The notes below the pieces were generated by a model that saw nothing but the letters and a program-made list of their open reading frames with translations, was not told the origin of the DNA and made no database searches. A program made the translations under genes and the position numbers. Shown one piece after another: positions 21,520 to 32,440 of a stretch of 64,000 bases of DNA. The DNA comes from Heterohyrax brucei. Its lineage: Eukaryota > Chordata > Mammalia > Hyracoidea > Procaviidae. Positions within the stretch are counted from its first letter, which is position 1. Each line of letters opens with the position of its first letter. The stretch is taken from assembly GCA_028571685.1 (NCBI GenBank), contig CM053142.1, positions 126,534,796 through 126,598,795 of the forward strand, given 5' to 3'.

Positions 21520-21760
21520 TTAAGATCATTTAGACAACAGTGTATTGAGTGCCTGCTACCCAGAAGTGCCTTGGAAGACAGGCCTAGCGATCTGCTTCCA
21601 AAAAAGCACAGCCTTGAATACCCTGTGAGACAATTATACCCTGCGTGCATGGGGCTGCCATGAGTCAGAATGACTTGAGGGCAACTAACAACTGCCACCA
21701 TGCGTCTGGCAGTGTTCTAGGCTGTGGGGACAGAGCGGTGAAAGACAGTCTTTAGTCTTG
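21520..21760 (+). mobile_element. Old L2/MIR-type repeat split by a SINE
   Basis: 'tgtattgagtgcctgctac' before the SINE and 'gcgtctggcagtgttctagg' after it rejoin into the 'attgagtgcctactatgtgc...ggcactgttctagg' pattern of an ancient mammalian repeat. Confidence 0.5.
21558..21695 (+). mobile_element. AfroSINE, type B, 5'-truncated
   Basis: Starts at the 'cccagaagtgccttggaaga' module, passes 'catggggctgccatgagtca' and ends 'gagggcaactaacaactg'. It is inserted in the older repeat. Confidence 0.7.
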
Positions 21761-22040
21761 TTGGTAATATTTTTTAAAAAGGCTATCAAATGGACAAATT
21801 AAAATATTTCTCTAATGGGTCCTATAAAGAGCTTGTTCTTTTAGCATGTTTAAGAAAACTTATTGTTTGTAGTTTTTCAGGAACATACCTGGTGTGTAAG
21901 GTGTGGTAAAGCTCTGTAGATCTATTTGGACTGACACATTGGGCACAATGTGTTTCCCTGTAAAATAAAACGCATCTACCCACTGATGTTAGTGACAAAA
22001 TTGTGGATGAATGTTCCAACAGAAAAAACCATTTTTTAAA

Positions 22041-23019
22041 AAATTTTCTATTTAATATAACTGAGTGAAAATGTACATTCCCGTATAAATCTACATACCC
22101 ACCTGTATGCAGCTTCCACTGCTCTCCCTGCCCGTGACAGCACACTGTTCCTCTCTGCTCCATACATGTCTTGTTCTCCCAACAGTCTCTTTTTTTTCCC
22201 TCCTCTCCACCCACTGTCCTTCCTTCAGCCAGAGGTTAGCAGGATGACATCCAATAGATGTATAGAACCTTAAAGTGCATCCAACATATGGTCACTGCAT
22301 CGCCAAGTCCAATCCATTCCTGTCCGAAGCGTGGACCTTCATTATGATTTATGGTAAAGGGCAGCATCAGGGCGAGGGGCCATGCTCCCAGGGGAACCCT
22401 GAAACCACTGGACCATCAATTGAGGTCTTTTAGTGGGGATCTCAGGGTGGACCCCTTTTTATTCTTGTGTTGCCAGTGAGACTCGACTTAGTGAGCTCCA
22501 TCGCAGCTATCACTGGTGGTGGCCGGGCACCATCCAGTTCTTCTGGTCCCAAGTCGATGTAGGCACCCACTGATGTGGGTTTCTTTGTCTTCTCGGTTGC
22601 CTTTCCCCCATGTCATTTTGATCCTCGATGAGCATCCATTCTTGCTGAGTTGGGACCATTTGCTGTGCCCTCGGATGGCAGCTTGGCAGCTTTTAAGACC
22701 CCAGACGCCACTCACCAACGTGGGGTGCAGAGAGCCCTCTTAGCAAAACGCTAGTTGTGCCAATTGGCCTCGCTTTTGCCTAAGAGCATGGTCCCCGACC
22801 CCCTGCCCCAGCTACTCTATCCTTGCAATATTGGGTTAAGATAGGAGTACTCATGTTATGTTTAAGTCCACTTAATATTGTTCTTGTTTCTAATGTGTGC
22901 TATCACCGATTTCAGCCAACCAGATACCTAGCAACTATCTAATCTAACCCCCCCTCCCTCCCTTCCCTTGCAGCTGTCAAAGAGTCTTTTCTTCTATACA
23001 CAAGTCTGTTTTTGAGAGC
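22041..23019 (-). other. L1 3'UTR
   Basis: Follows the ORF2 stop on the minus strand. It contains the pieces that recur as truncated copies elsewhere in the window (gtgacagcacactgttcc; aatagatgtatagaacctta). A C-rich tract lies at about 22949-22970 (ccccccctccctcccttccc), which is G-rich in L1 sense, as L1 3'UTR polypurine tracts are. Confidence 0.75.
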
Positions 23020-26000
23020 TTATCGTAGAGGTCTCATACAATATTTGTCCTTTTGTAGCTGACTACTTTCACTCAGCATAATGTCTTCCAGTTGAAACCA
23101 GGTCATGAGATGTTTCCTGAAGTCATTGTTGTTCTTTATCATTGCGTAGTGCTCCACTGAATATATATACCATAGTTTACCTATCCATTCTTCTGTTGTT
23201 GGGCATCTGGGTTGATTCCATCTTTTTGCTATCATGGACTGTGCTGTGATAAACATTCTGGTGCATGTGTCCGTTGGTGTGAAAGGCCTTGATTCTGTAG
23301 GATATATTCCAGGTAGTGGAATTACTGGGACAAATGGTATATCAATACCCATTTTTTTAAGGAAGCACCAGATTGCTTTCCAAAGAGGCTGGACCATTTT
23401 GCAACCCCACCAACAGTGTAGGAGGGTTCCACTTTCTCCACAGCCTCTCCAGCATTTGTTGTTTTGTGTTTTCTGGATCATGGCCAACCTTGTTGGGGTG
23501 AGATGGTATCTCATTGTCATCTTGATTTGAATTTCTTTAATAACTAAAGATCGTGAACATGTCTGCATGTGTTTTTTGGCTGCCTGGATCTCTTCTTCAG
23601 TGAAATGTCTGTCCATCTCCTTTGCCCATCACTTAATTGGATGGTTTATCTTCTTCTTGTTGATATTTTGTAGTATCTTATAGATTATGGACATCAGGCT
23701 TCGGTCTGACATAGAGTTTCCAAATATTTTTTCCCATTCTGTGAGTGTTCTTTTAATTCTATTAATAAAGTCTTCAGATGAGCAAAAGTGTTTAATTCTT
23801 AATAGATCCCATTTATCTATTTTCTTTTCTGATGATTGTGGTTTGTTTGACAGATTCTGGAGTCTGTCCATATTGTGTATTAAAACTTCCGTTGTTCCTA
23901 CCTTTTCTTGGATGAGCTTTATCGTTTTAGGTTTGATATTTAGGTCTTTTATCCAGTTGGAGTTGGTTTTTGTATAAGGTGTAAGATATGGATCTTGTTT
24001 CAGTTTCTTGCAGATGGATATCCAATTTTGCCAGCAGCATTTGTTGAAGAGACGGTTTTTACCCCAGTTTAATGTCTTAGGGCCTTTGTCGAATATCAGT
24101 TGTTCATAGGTAGATGGTGTCATCTCTGGGGTCTCACTTCTGTTCCACTGATTGATCTGTCTGTTCTTATACCAGTACCAGGCTGTTTTGACCACTGTGG
24201 CAGTGTAATATGTTCTAAAGTCAGGTAGTGAGAGGCCTCCCAGTGTGTTGTTCTTCCTCAGTAGTACCTTGCTTAACCAGGGCTTCTTCCCTTTCCAAAC
24301 AAAATTGGTGATTTGTTTCTCCATCTCATTAAAAAATGTCACTGGAACTTATATTGGGGTTGCATTATATAAATAGATTGCTTTGGGTAAAATAGACATT
24401 TTCACAATGTTAAGTCTTCCTATCCATGAGCAGGGTAGGTTTTTCCATTTATCTAAGTCTCTCTTAGTTTCTTGTAGTAAGGGCTTGTAGCTCTCTTTGT
24501 AAAGGTCTGTTATTTCTCTGGTTAGATTAATTCCTAGGTACTTTATCTTCTTAGGGGCTATCGTAAATGGTATTGATTTGATAATTTCTTCCTTAACAGT
24601 CCCATTGTTGGTGTAAAGGAGCCCTACTGATTTACTTATGTTTATCTTGTATCCTGAGACTTTGCTGAACTCTTCTATCAGTTTGAGTAGTTTACGTATA
24701 GATTCCTTGGGATTCTCTGCATATACAATCATATCATCTGCAAACAGGGAGATTTTAACTTCCTCTTTGCCAGTGCAGATGTCCTTTATTTCTTGGTCTT
24801 GTCTGATTGCTGTGGCTAAAACTTCTAGCACAATGTTGAATAGAAGAGGTGAGAGTGGGCATCCTTGTCTAGTTCCTGATCTCAAGGGAAAGTCTTTCAG
24901 TCTCTCTCCATTCAGGATGATGTGGGCAATTGGCTTTGTATAAATGGCCCTTATTGTGTTGAGGAATTTGCCGTCTATGCCCATTTTGCTAAGAGTTTTT
25001 AGCATGTGTTGGACTTTATCAAATGCCTTTTCTGCATCAATGGACAAAATCAGGTGATCCTTGTCTTTTGTGTTATTTATGTGGTTAATCACATTAATTG
25101 TTTTTCTGATGTTGAACCAGCCTTGCATCCCTGGTATGAATCCCACTTGGTCATGATGGATTATTTTCTTGATATGTTGTATTCTGTTGGCAAGAATTTT
25201 GTTGAAGATTTTTGCATCTAGATTCATGAGTGGTATCGGTCTGTAGTTCTCTTTCTTTGTTGGGTCTTTCCCTGGCTTAGGTATCAGGGTTATGCTGGCT
25301 TCATAGAATGAGTTTGGGAGTACTCCATCCCTTTCTATACTGTGAAATAGTCTCAGTAGTATTGGAGATAACTCTTCTTTAAATGCTTGGTGGAATTCTG
25401 CAGTGAAAACATCTGGGCCCAGGCGTTTTTTGGTTGGCAGTGCTTTGATGACCTTTTCAATCTCTTTTAATGGATTTATTAAGTTGTTCTGCTTCACGTT
25501 GTGATAATTTGGGTAGGTGGTATGAGTCAAGGAATTGGTCCATTTCCCCTAGGTTTTCCAGTTTGTTAGAGTACAGTCTTTCATAGTATTCTGTTATGAT
25601 ATTTTTGATTTCTGTTGCATCTGTGGTGACAACTCCCCTCTAATTTCTAATTTGGGTTATTTGTTTCCTTTCCTGCTTTTCTTTAGTAAGTTTAGCCAGT
25701 GGTTTGTCAGTTTTGTTGATCTTCTCAAAAAACCAGCTTTTGGGCTTTTCAATTTTTTCAATTGTTTTTCTATTCTCTAATTCATTTAGCTCTGCTCTAA
25801 TCTTTATGATCTTGTTTCTTCTGGTGCCTGAGGGGTTCCTCTGTTGTTCTCTTTCTACTTGTTCAAGCTGTAGGGTTAGTTCCTTGATTTGGTGTCATTC
25901 TTCCTTCCAGATGTGTGCATTTATGGAAATAAACAGACCTCTGAGCACTGCTTTGGCTTTATCCCATAGGTTCTGGTAGGAAGTGTTTTCGTTCTCATTG

Positions 26001-26826
26001 GAATCCATGAATTTCTTTAATTCATCCTTGATTTCCTCTATAACCCATGTTTTTTTGACTAAGATGTTGTTAAGTTTCCAAGAGTTCCACTTTCTATCTA
26101 TGTTTTTTCTGCTATTCATTTCAACTTTGATGGCTTTATGATCTGAGAAGATGCTTTGCAGTAATTCAGTGGTATGGATTTTGTTGAGCATTGCATTATG
26201 GCCTGTCACATGGTCAATTCTGGAGAATGTTCCATGTGCACTGGAGAAGAAGGTGTAGTTGTCTGCTGATGGGTGGAAAGTTCTGTATATATCAATGAAG
26301 TTTAGTTGGTTAATTGTGGCAATGAGGTCTTCTGTATCTTTACTGAGTTTTTTTCTAGATGATCTGTTAGTATTGAGAGTGGAGTGTTGAAGTCTCCCAC
26401 TATTATGGTGGAGTCATCTAACTCTCTTTTGAGTGTAGTCAGTGTTTCTTCGATGTATTTAGGTGCTCTGATATTAGGTGCATAAATATTTAATATAGCT
26501 AAGTCTTGCTTGTGTATTGAACCTTTCAGCAATAAATAGTGTCCAACTTTGTCCACGATGGTGGATTTGACATTAAAGTTGATTTTGTCTGAGATTAGAA
26601 TTGCCACCCCTGCTCTTCTTTGTTCATTGTTAGCTTGATATATATTCTTCCAACCTTTAATTTTCAGTTTGTTCCTATCTTTAGGTCTCAAATGAGTTTC
26701 TTGTAGACAACATATGGATGCGTCATGTCTTTTGATCCAAGATGTCACTCGATGTCTCTTTATTGGAGCATTCAGTCCATTCACATTCAATGTAATTATT
26801 GATAGGTATGTGTTCAGTGCTGCCAT
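23020..26826 (-). pseudogene. L1 ORF2 (endonuclease-reverse transcriptase), broken
   Basis: ORF2p nicks target DNA and reverse-transcribes L1 RNA at the nick. The endonuclease part (26826-26302) begins MAALNTYLSI with N14, E43 (QETH) and D145/N147 (VGDFN). It is cut by a frameshift near 26350. The SDH motif lies in the next piece (26209-25895). The reverse transcriptase part (25530-24349) has motif [10 protein letters not shown], then [11 protein letters not shown] and FADD (24733-24744). After another break at about 24345 and one near 23620, the C-terminus carries the Cys/His motif CWRGCGESGTLLHCWWGC. At least four frameshifts or stops make it non-coding, though the catalytic motifs are still intact in their pieces. 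Confidence 0.9.
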
Positions 26827-27249
26827 TGTGATGTGTTTGTTTTTATGTTGATGTTTTCTCTGTTGTTCTTATTAGTCTGTTCTGGGATGTTCTTTTTTGT
26901 GAGTTGATTTTTCACCTTTTTCAGAGCTAGTTTTGTGGTCATTGAGACTCCTGTGTTACATTTCTTGAAATGATATGATACATCTTTGTTGTGCTTTACA
27001 GCTGCCTGTATGATCCCCCTTAATAAACTATATATAAACCCAATTTTAATTACTACCAGTCTTGTCATCTTCCTCTCCATCTGGAAGGACTATAACAACT
27101 GTAGTACATCCCTCTTTTTAATATGATGACACCATAGTTTTCATGATGATCACTGGATTGCTTCTTTCCTTATCAAATCTGTGATTGGCTTTGGAGCCTT
27201 CCCTAACTGAGTAGAGTTTTGAGTAGTAAAGTCGTTCTAAAATATAAAG
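26827..27249 (-). other. L1 inter-ORF spacer, unusually long
   Basis: About 420 bases separate the ORF1 stop from the ORF2 start. A minus-strand frame (27080-26814, 88 codons, starting MERKMTRLVV, Lys/Asn-rich) fills most of it and overlaps the ORF2 start by about 13 bases. It resembles no domain I know. Human L1 has a spacer of only about 60 bases. Confidence 0.6.
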
Positions 27250-28209
27250 TTAGTGGTTTTGTTCTTCTAAGCCAGAGCCAAGAACTTCTTTCAATATTTC
27301 TTGTAGTTTTGGTTTGGTGTTTACAAAGTATCTGAGTTTCTGTTTATCTGGGAATGTCTTAATTTCATTTTCGTATTTGAAAGATAGTTTTGCAGGATAT
27401 ATAATTCTTGGTTGGAAGTTCTTCTCCTTCAAGGCTTTGAATGTGTCATGCCACTGCCTCCGTGCCAGCATGGTTTCTGCTGAGAAATCTAAAGAGAGTC
27501 TACAGGGTTTCCCTCTGAATGTTAGCTTTGCTTTGAGTCTTGCTGCCTTTAAGAGTTGCTGCTTATGTTTCAATTTGTTGAGCTTGATTCTAATATGTCT
27601 TGGAGTCTTTCTTTTGAGATCTATATTGGGTGGCGTACAATATACATCTGAGATGTCTATATTCTCTTCCTTCATGATTTCTGGGAAGTTTTCTGTCAGC
27701 AGCTCAGCAATGATACTCTCTGTGTTCTCAGATGTTTCACCCTGTTCAGGGACTCCAGTTAATCGAAGGTTGTCCCTCTTAATAGAATACCACGTGCTTC
27801 TTAATGTTTCTTCAGTTTTCTTGTTTCAGTGTTCTGATTTCTGCTTATAGATGCTGGCCTCAGTAGCTCTGTCTTCCAAGTCAGAAATTCTTTTTTCTAT
27901 TTGTTCCATTCTGTTTTCTTGGCTTTGCATTGAAGTTTCTATGTCTTTGATTGTGTTCTTGATCTGTTGGATTTCAGAGTACTGGTGTTCCATCAGATCA
28001 AACATCTTACTTAATTTTTCATTTTGTTCTCCTGCATTTTGTACAAGGTCTAGAAGGGCTATGTATATAATCATTTTGTATTCACTTTCTGATGCTTTCA
28101 TAAAAGTTTCTTCATCTAGAAAACTCCTTGGTTGCTTTGTTTGGGAGCCTTCTGAAGCCATGGCTGATTTCTTGTATGCTGCAAGTGTCTGTTGCTTTTG
28201 GGGACCCAT
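27250..28209 (-). pseudogene. L1 ORF1 (RNA-binding chaperone), frameshifted
   Basis: ORF1p coats L1 RNA as a trimer. The first piece (28209-27826) holds the N-terminus and a coiled coil (for example MEQIEKRISDLEDRATEASI). The second piece (27675-27250) holds the C-terminal domain, with ARRQWHDTFKALKEKNFQPR and AKLSFKYENEIKTF, close to other mammalian ORF1p. A frameshift near 27.83 kb and further breaks before 27.68 kb separate them. The total span of 960 nt matches an intact ORF1 of about 320 residues. Confidence 0.87.
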
Positions 28210-29211
28210 GTGAGTATGTAGAGGCTGGAAGAGGTACTGTGAGGATGGACTGCAGATGTTTCTCTAGGCTGTCTTAAAATGTAAAGCAAAAAGATATCTC
28301 ACCAGTTCACAAGTCAGTTAGGTTTTCAGGTGTAGAGGTCCCTCTTCTCAACTGGCAGAGTAAGCGCCACTATATCCAACCCCAGATGATACAAACTAGT
28401 TCAGAATACAGCAATGCTACTGCCCTGTTGGCCTCTGCTGAGAGGGCCTAGCCTTATCCAACACTGTGTTGAGTACTGGTTTTGTGATAGAAAAGCGCTC
28501 TCCTGTGGGCAGGCTCTGGCTCCCAAGCTAAGAATTAGGTCCAGCTGCGGCCACCGTATCCAAGATGGCACCCTCCACACAAGCAGCAGACAGAGGGGCT
28601 AAAGGTGCCAAGGGGTAGTGATTCCTCTGCTTCTGTTGCAGGGCCTGCAATGTAGGTGGCACTGGGTAAATGACTGCTTTTCTGTCAGAGAAGTGCTGTC
28701 CTGTTTGTAGGCACTGGCTTCCAGGCTAAGAATGAGATCCCGCTAGAATCTCCGTATCCAACATGGCGTCCCGCACACTGACTGTGAAAGTCCGTACAAA
28801 CGCCGCTGAGGCAGATATAAAATGACAGGCTCAAAGTGGCTAGATTTACGGAGTCCCAAGCCTGGCTTTCAAAATAGGGGAATTTTGCGTGCCTGTCCCC
28901 CCAGCAGCATGTCTGAGTCTAGCTGCTAGGCAAGACCCAGCTCTGCCCGCCGGCCAAGACAGAGGAAAAAAAAAAGTCAAAATGGTGTATTTACCTTCAG
29001 TCCGTGAGAGCCAGGAATAGCTAGGTGCAGGAGTTGGCATAAGAGAGGAGGTTTTTCACTCAGTAGAATGAACTCCAGAGTAACAGCCCTGTGCCCTGTC
29101 CTGGGGCTGATTAGGTGACCAGAAGGCTCTGTTTGATTATCAGTTCAGGTCTTGGTTTCCAGAGGGATAGAAGGAGACGTGGGCTTAGTCCGCCATCTTG
29201 ACTCTGCCTCC
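28210..29211 (-). promoter_or_regulatory. L1 5'UTR with tandem monomers
   Basis: Contains two imperfect tandem units of about 198 bp. Equivalent points are 'cgtatccaagatggc' (about 28555-28569) and 'cgtatccaacatggc' (about 28753-28767), each preceded by a 'aggctctggctcccaagcta'-like stretch. A weaker third unit may start near 28366. The 5' terminus has a YY1-like 'caagatggcgg'. This is the expected place of the internal Pol II promoter. Confidence 0.65.
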
Positions 29212-29250
29212 AAAAACCGTTTTCAAAGCTCTAAAATGTACTAGACAGAA

Positions 29251-29410
29251 TTATGATCCCTGGTGATGCAGTGGTCAGGAGTTTCGAATACTAACTGAAA
29301 GGTTGGCTGACCAAATCCACTAGGTGTTTTCTTGGAAACCCAAAGGGGCGTCTCTGCCCTGCCTTGAAATGTCACTGTGAGTCAGAAGAATCCACTCATT
29401 GACAATGAGT
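29251..29410 (+). mobile_element. AfroSINE, type A, with TSD
   Basis: Flanked by the 9-bp TSD 'tagacagaa' (29242-29250 and 29411-29419). Inserted 40 bases outside the full-length L1. Confidence 0.8.
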
Positions 29411-29419
29411 TAGACAGAA

Positions 29420-29889
29420 AAACCCCAACCAGAGTTAACCAAACTCTTCTGAAAGGTTAATTTTTCAGATTTCCATTAATAATTCTGGTTTGGTCTGTTA
29501 GTGGCTGGTCAGATGGCTTTTTTTTTTTTTGACTTATTAATTATTATGTTTTTAAAGTTTAGAGGGCCATGTAGGCTTTAGTAAGGATGTCAGAGCCTAT
29601 GAGAGGTTATTAAAATATGAAACATATGTAAAAAACATTACGGTGATGCTGAGATAGATGGAACCATTATGCCAAAGCCATGCTGTGCAGCAGGTAGCTA
29701 CTGGCCCCATGTGGCTGCTGAGCACTTGAGGCGTGGCCCGTTAGAATTGTGATGTGTCCCATTGGAGTTGAGATGTGTTCAAGTGTGAAGGGTATACCTT
29801 GGATGTTTGGGCATAGTACAAAATAAAAGAAGAATAAAATATGTGTTAATATTTTATATTACATGTTGAAATGAAAATATTTTGTGTAA
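29420..29889. other. Intron, nothing recognised
   Basis: AT-rich with a T-run at 29519-29530. No repeat family assigned. Confidence 0.45.
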
Positions 29890-30165
29890 GTAGGTAAATG
29901 AAATTACTTGTTTATTTTTAAAAATAATTTCATGTTGAAAATAAGCACAGTGGAACATATACCCTGTGAACAGTTTCTGCAGTTAAGACTGGGTCGCACT
30001 GGTTACTTTCCTAAGTTGTGCAGCCATTGTCACCCAACCTTTTCTGAATTGTTCCTCCTCCATCATAAACTCACTGCCCCTGAAGCTCCCTATCTTTGGA
30101 GTTGCTGTGATCAATCTGGTACTGTATAGATAGTTCTTTAAGAGAGCATAATGCTGTCACCTGTT
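29890..30165 (-). mobile_element. L1 3' region fragment (antisense)
   Basis: 'cataaactcactgcccctga' and 'gatagttctttaagagagca' match the fragment at 5.56-5.83 kb in the same orientation. Confidence 0.55.
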
Positions 30166-30536
30166 TGTTTTTAACGTGACTGTTGGAAAATTGAAAATTA
30201 CACGTTTAGCTTGTGTTATCTTCCTGCTGAACAGTGCTTTGCCAGAGGGGGACTGTAGCCCTCGCCAGGACTTTGGGCTTTCATTATCTGCGTGGCTGCA
30301 GGTAGACCAAAGGGTACAAGCCGGGTGCACTGTGGAGATTTTTCTTTGTAAGGGGAACTTGCCCTTTACTGTTTTAGTTTCTTCTTAGCCTATCTTGGGT
30401 CATGAATACTTGCATTTTAGGGTTGTGAAACTTGTGTGCGGAACTTTCCTGTTTTTCACATATGAGCTGATAGGTTGAACAGTGTTGTAATTGCGTGCTA
30501 ACTCCAGCTTCTGCCTTTAGTTTATAGAGAGGCTGC

Positions 30537-30697
30537 CCGCATCCACTGCCTTCAAGACGATTCTGACTCATAGTGACCCTTGTAGGACAAAGTGGAACTG
30601 TTCTATAGAGTTTCCAAGGAGCACCTGGTGGATTCGAACTGCCCACCTTCTGGTTAACAGCCGTATCACCTAACTACTACGCCACCAGGGTTTCTAC
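30537..30697 (-). mobile_element. AfroSINE, type A
   Basis: 'cttcaagacgattctgactc', 'gtttccaaggagcacctggt', 'actactacgccaccagggtt'. One of the better conserved copies. Confidence 0.83.
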
Positions 30698-31285
30698 ACA
30701 GACTGGTGCTCATTATTTCTCAGAATATTAAAACAGCAAGCTTAATACGCATTTATGGGCTGTAATTACTAACTGCTGCTGCACAATTCAGTCAGCTAAA
30801 AGTAATTACTAATTATATATTGCAGCATTTATAGTTCTTTTTCCAGATGCTAAAAAAAGTTACATAATTAGAAGAGGAAAAAAAAAGGATAAATTTGGAA
30901 ATTAATTGGAAACTGAAAGAATAGATTCAGAGGATCAAGTGGAATGTAATCAGCAGAGTGTCGGAAATTAATGCAGTTTGTGCAGAGTATATGTGTGTGC
31001 ATGTCTGTGCATGTTAGTATTGGTGAAAGTAGTTTTCTAAATTCATTTCCAAGATATTGAATATTTACAGTGTGCTGAAACCTTCTAGGTGCTAGGGATT
31101 GGGTAGTGAAGCGCACCGTCAGGGCTTAGGTGGTGGTCTTTATAGGTCACCTCTCATCCATTGCAAAAGAGCAGGACTGTAGTTCAAAAGTACCATTTTT
31201 GTTCTATATACTTTAAAAGAATCAGTGATTTCTCATAAGCGTGCCACTTTTACTGGAAAGATTTCAAACTTGGAGTTTATTGTGG
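30698..31285. other. Intron, mostly unassigned
   Basis: AT-rich. 31040-31130 (tattgaatatttacagtgtg, cttctaggtgctagggattg) looks like an old L2/MIR-type repeat. The rest is unrecognised. Confidence 0.4.
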
Positions 31286-31450
31286 AAGCCCTGTTGGTGC
31301 TGTGGCTAAGAACTTGGCTTCTAACCAAAGGGTAGGCAGTTTAAATTCATCAGCCACTGCTTGAAAACCCTGTAGGGAAATCCTACTCTGTCCTGTAGGA
31401 TTGCTATGAGTCAGAATAGAGTCAATGACAACAGTGTTTTTTTTTTTAAA
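31286..31450 (+). mobile_element. AfroSINE, type A
   Basis: 'gaagccctgttggtgctgtg' head, 'tgctatgagtcagaatagag' tail and a T-run. Confidence 0.78.
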
Positions 31451-31534
31451 GCAGCATACTCTTAATTTTTTAAAATAACAGTGCTATAAAAGTGATATGG
31501 GAAAGTTTGAGGAAAGAAGATCATTTAAATATTA

Positions 31535-31722
31535 GAGCCCCTGGGTAGAGCAAATGGCTGATAACTGAAAGGGTGCAGGTTTGAGTCCACCCAGAAGCAT
31601 CTCTGAAGAAAGGCCTGGTGATTGACGTCTGAGAAAATCAGCCGTGGACGCCTTGTGGAGTGCAGTTGTGCTCTGACACATGGCGTCTCTGTGACTTGGA
31701 ACCCACTTGACTGCTACTGATA
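31535..31722 (+). mobile_element. AfroSINE, type B
   Basis: 'ttgagtccacccagaagcat', 'gaaaggcctggtgattgacg', 'tgctctgacacatggcgtct'. Confidence 0.78.
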
Positions 31723-31739
31723 ACCTGGTTACTATGTTG

Positions 31740-32440
31740 CTGAGTCGTTTTCTAGTCTTTCTCATTTATCTATTTTGTGTACATGTATGTGATCATACTG
31801 TGCTCACAAATTTGGATTCTCCTATTGAAGTCCTGAATTGTGGGATATTGCAACATGACTAAATCTCATTTTGATGTCTGCATTGTATTTTATTGAGTAG
31901 CCAGCCAAGTAGGCATGCCATTATTCCCCAATGTTGGAAACCTTGGAGCTTTCAGAGTTTTACTATTATGAATAGCACTAGAGTGAACCCTTGAGCATGA
32001 AGCTGTTTCCATGATGGAGCAGATTTGTTTTAAAGTACAAAAATGAAATTTTACTGAGTATGAGAGTATTTTTATGGTTCTAGTAACATTGCTGTAAGTC
32101 GGAATCAACTTGATGGCAGTGGGTCTTTTTGTTTTGGTTAGGAACATGTCACGTTTTGGTGACATTTTAAATTGATTTCACTGTGCTGTGATCATTGTTG
32201 GATATAATACCGAAACAGAGAAAAAAACAAAACCCACTTCATTTTTCTTTAAGTTGCATTTCTTTAGTTAACAATGAACTTAATACTCTTCTGTGCTTTT
32301 GTGTGAATCTTCCTCTTTGTGTGGCCATTGCTCGTGGCCTTTGAACATTTGTTGTTAGGTGATACTTGGGAGAGAGAACACACAAACATTATCCCTCTTG
32401 AGCCTAAGCATAGTTAGCCATGCACATGGTTCCTTTTTTG
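31740..32440 (-). mobile_element. Ancient L1M fragment (antisense), with a SINE scrap
   Basis: Weak match to antisense ORF2/3' end of an old L1 ('atgaatagcactagagtgaa', 'atttctttagttaacaatga'). A truncated SINE tail (tgctgtaagtcggaatcaac) is embedded at about 32085-32140. Assignment uncertain. Confidence 0.4.

Larger units (their letters stand above)
22041..29211 (-). mobile_element. Near full-length L1 retrotransposon (7.2 kb), antisense to RASSF3
   Basis: A complete but inactive L1. On the minus strand its 5' end begins 'ggaggcagagtcaagatggc', the classic mammalian L1 start. A 5'UTR of about 1 kb, ORF1, a spacer, ORF2 and a 3'UTR of about 1 kb follow. Flanking near-copies of 'aaaaaccattttttaaa' (about 22024-22040) and 'aaaaaccgttttcaaa' (29212-29227) are read as a diverged TSD. 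Both ORFs have frameshifts or stops. Inserted in RASSF3 intron 1 in the opposite orientation. Confidence 0.9.

Noticed and set aside
23234-28213. Plus-strand open frames of up to 178 codons
   Set aside because: Shadows of the antisense L1 ORF1 and ORF2.
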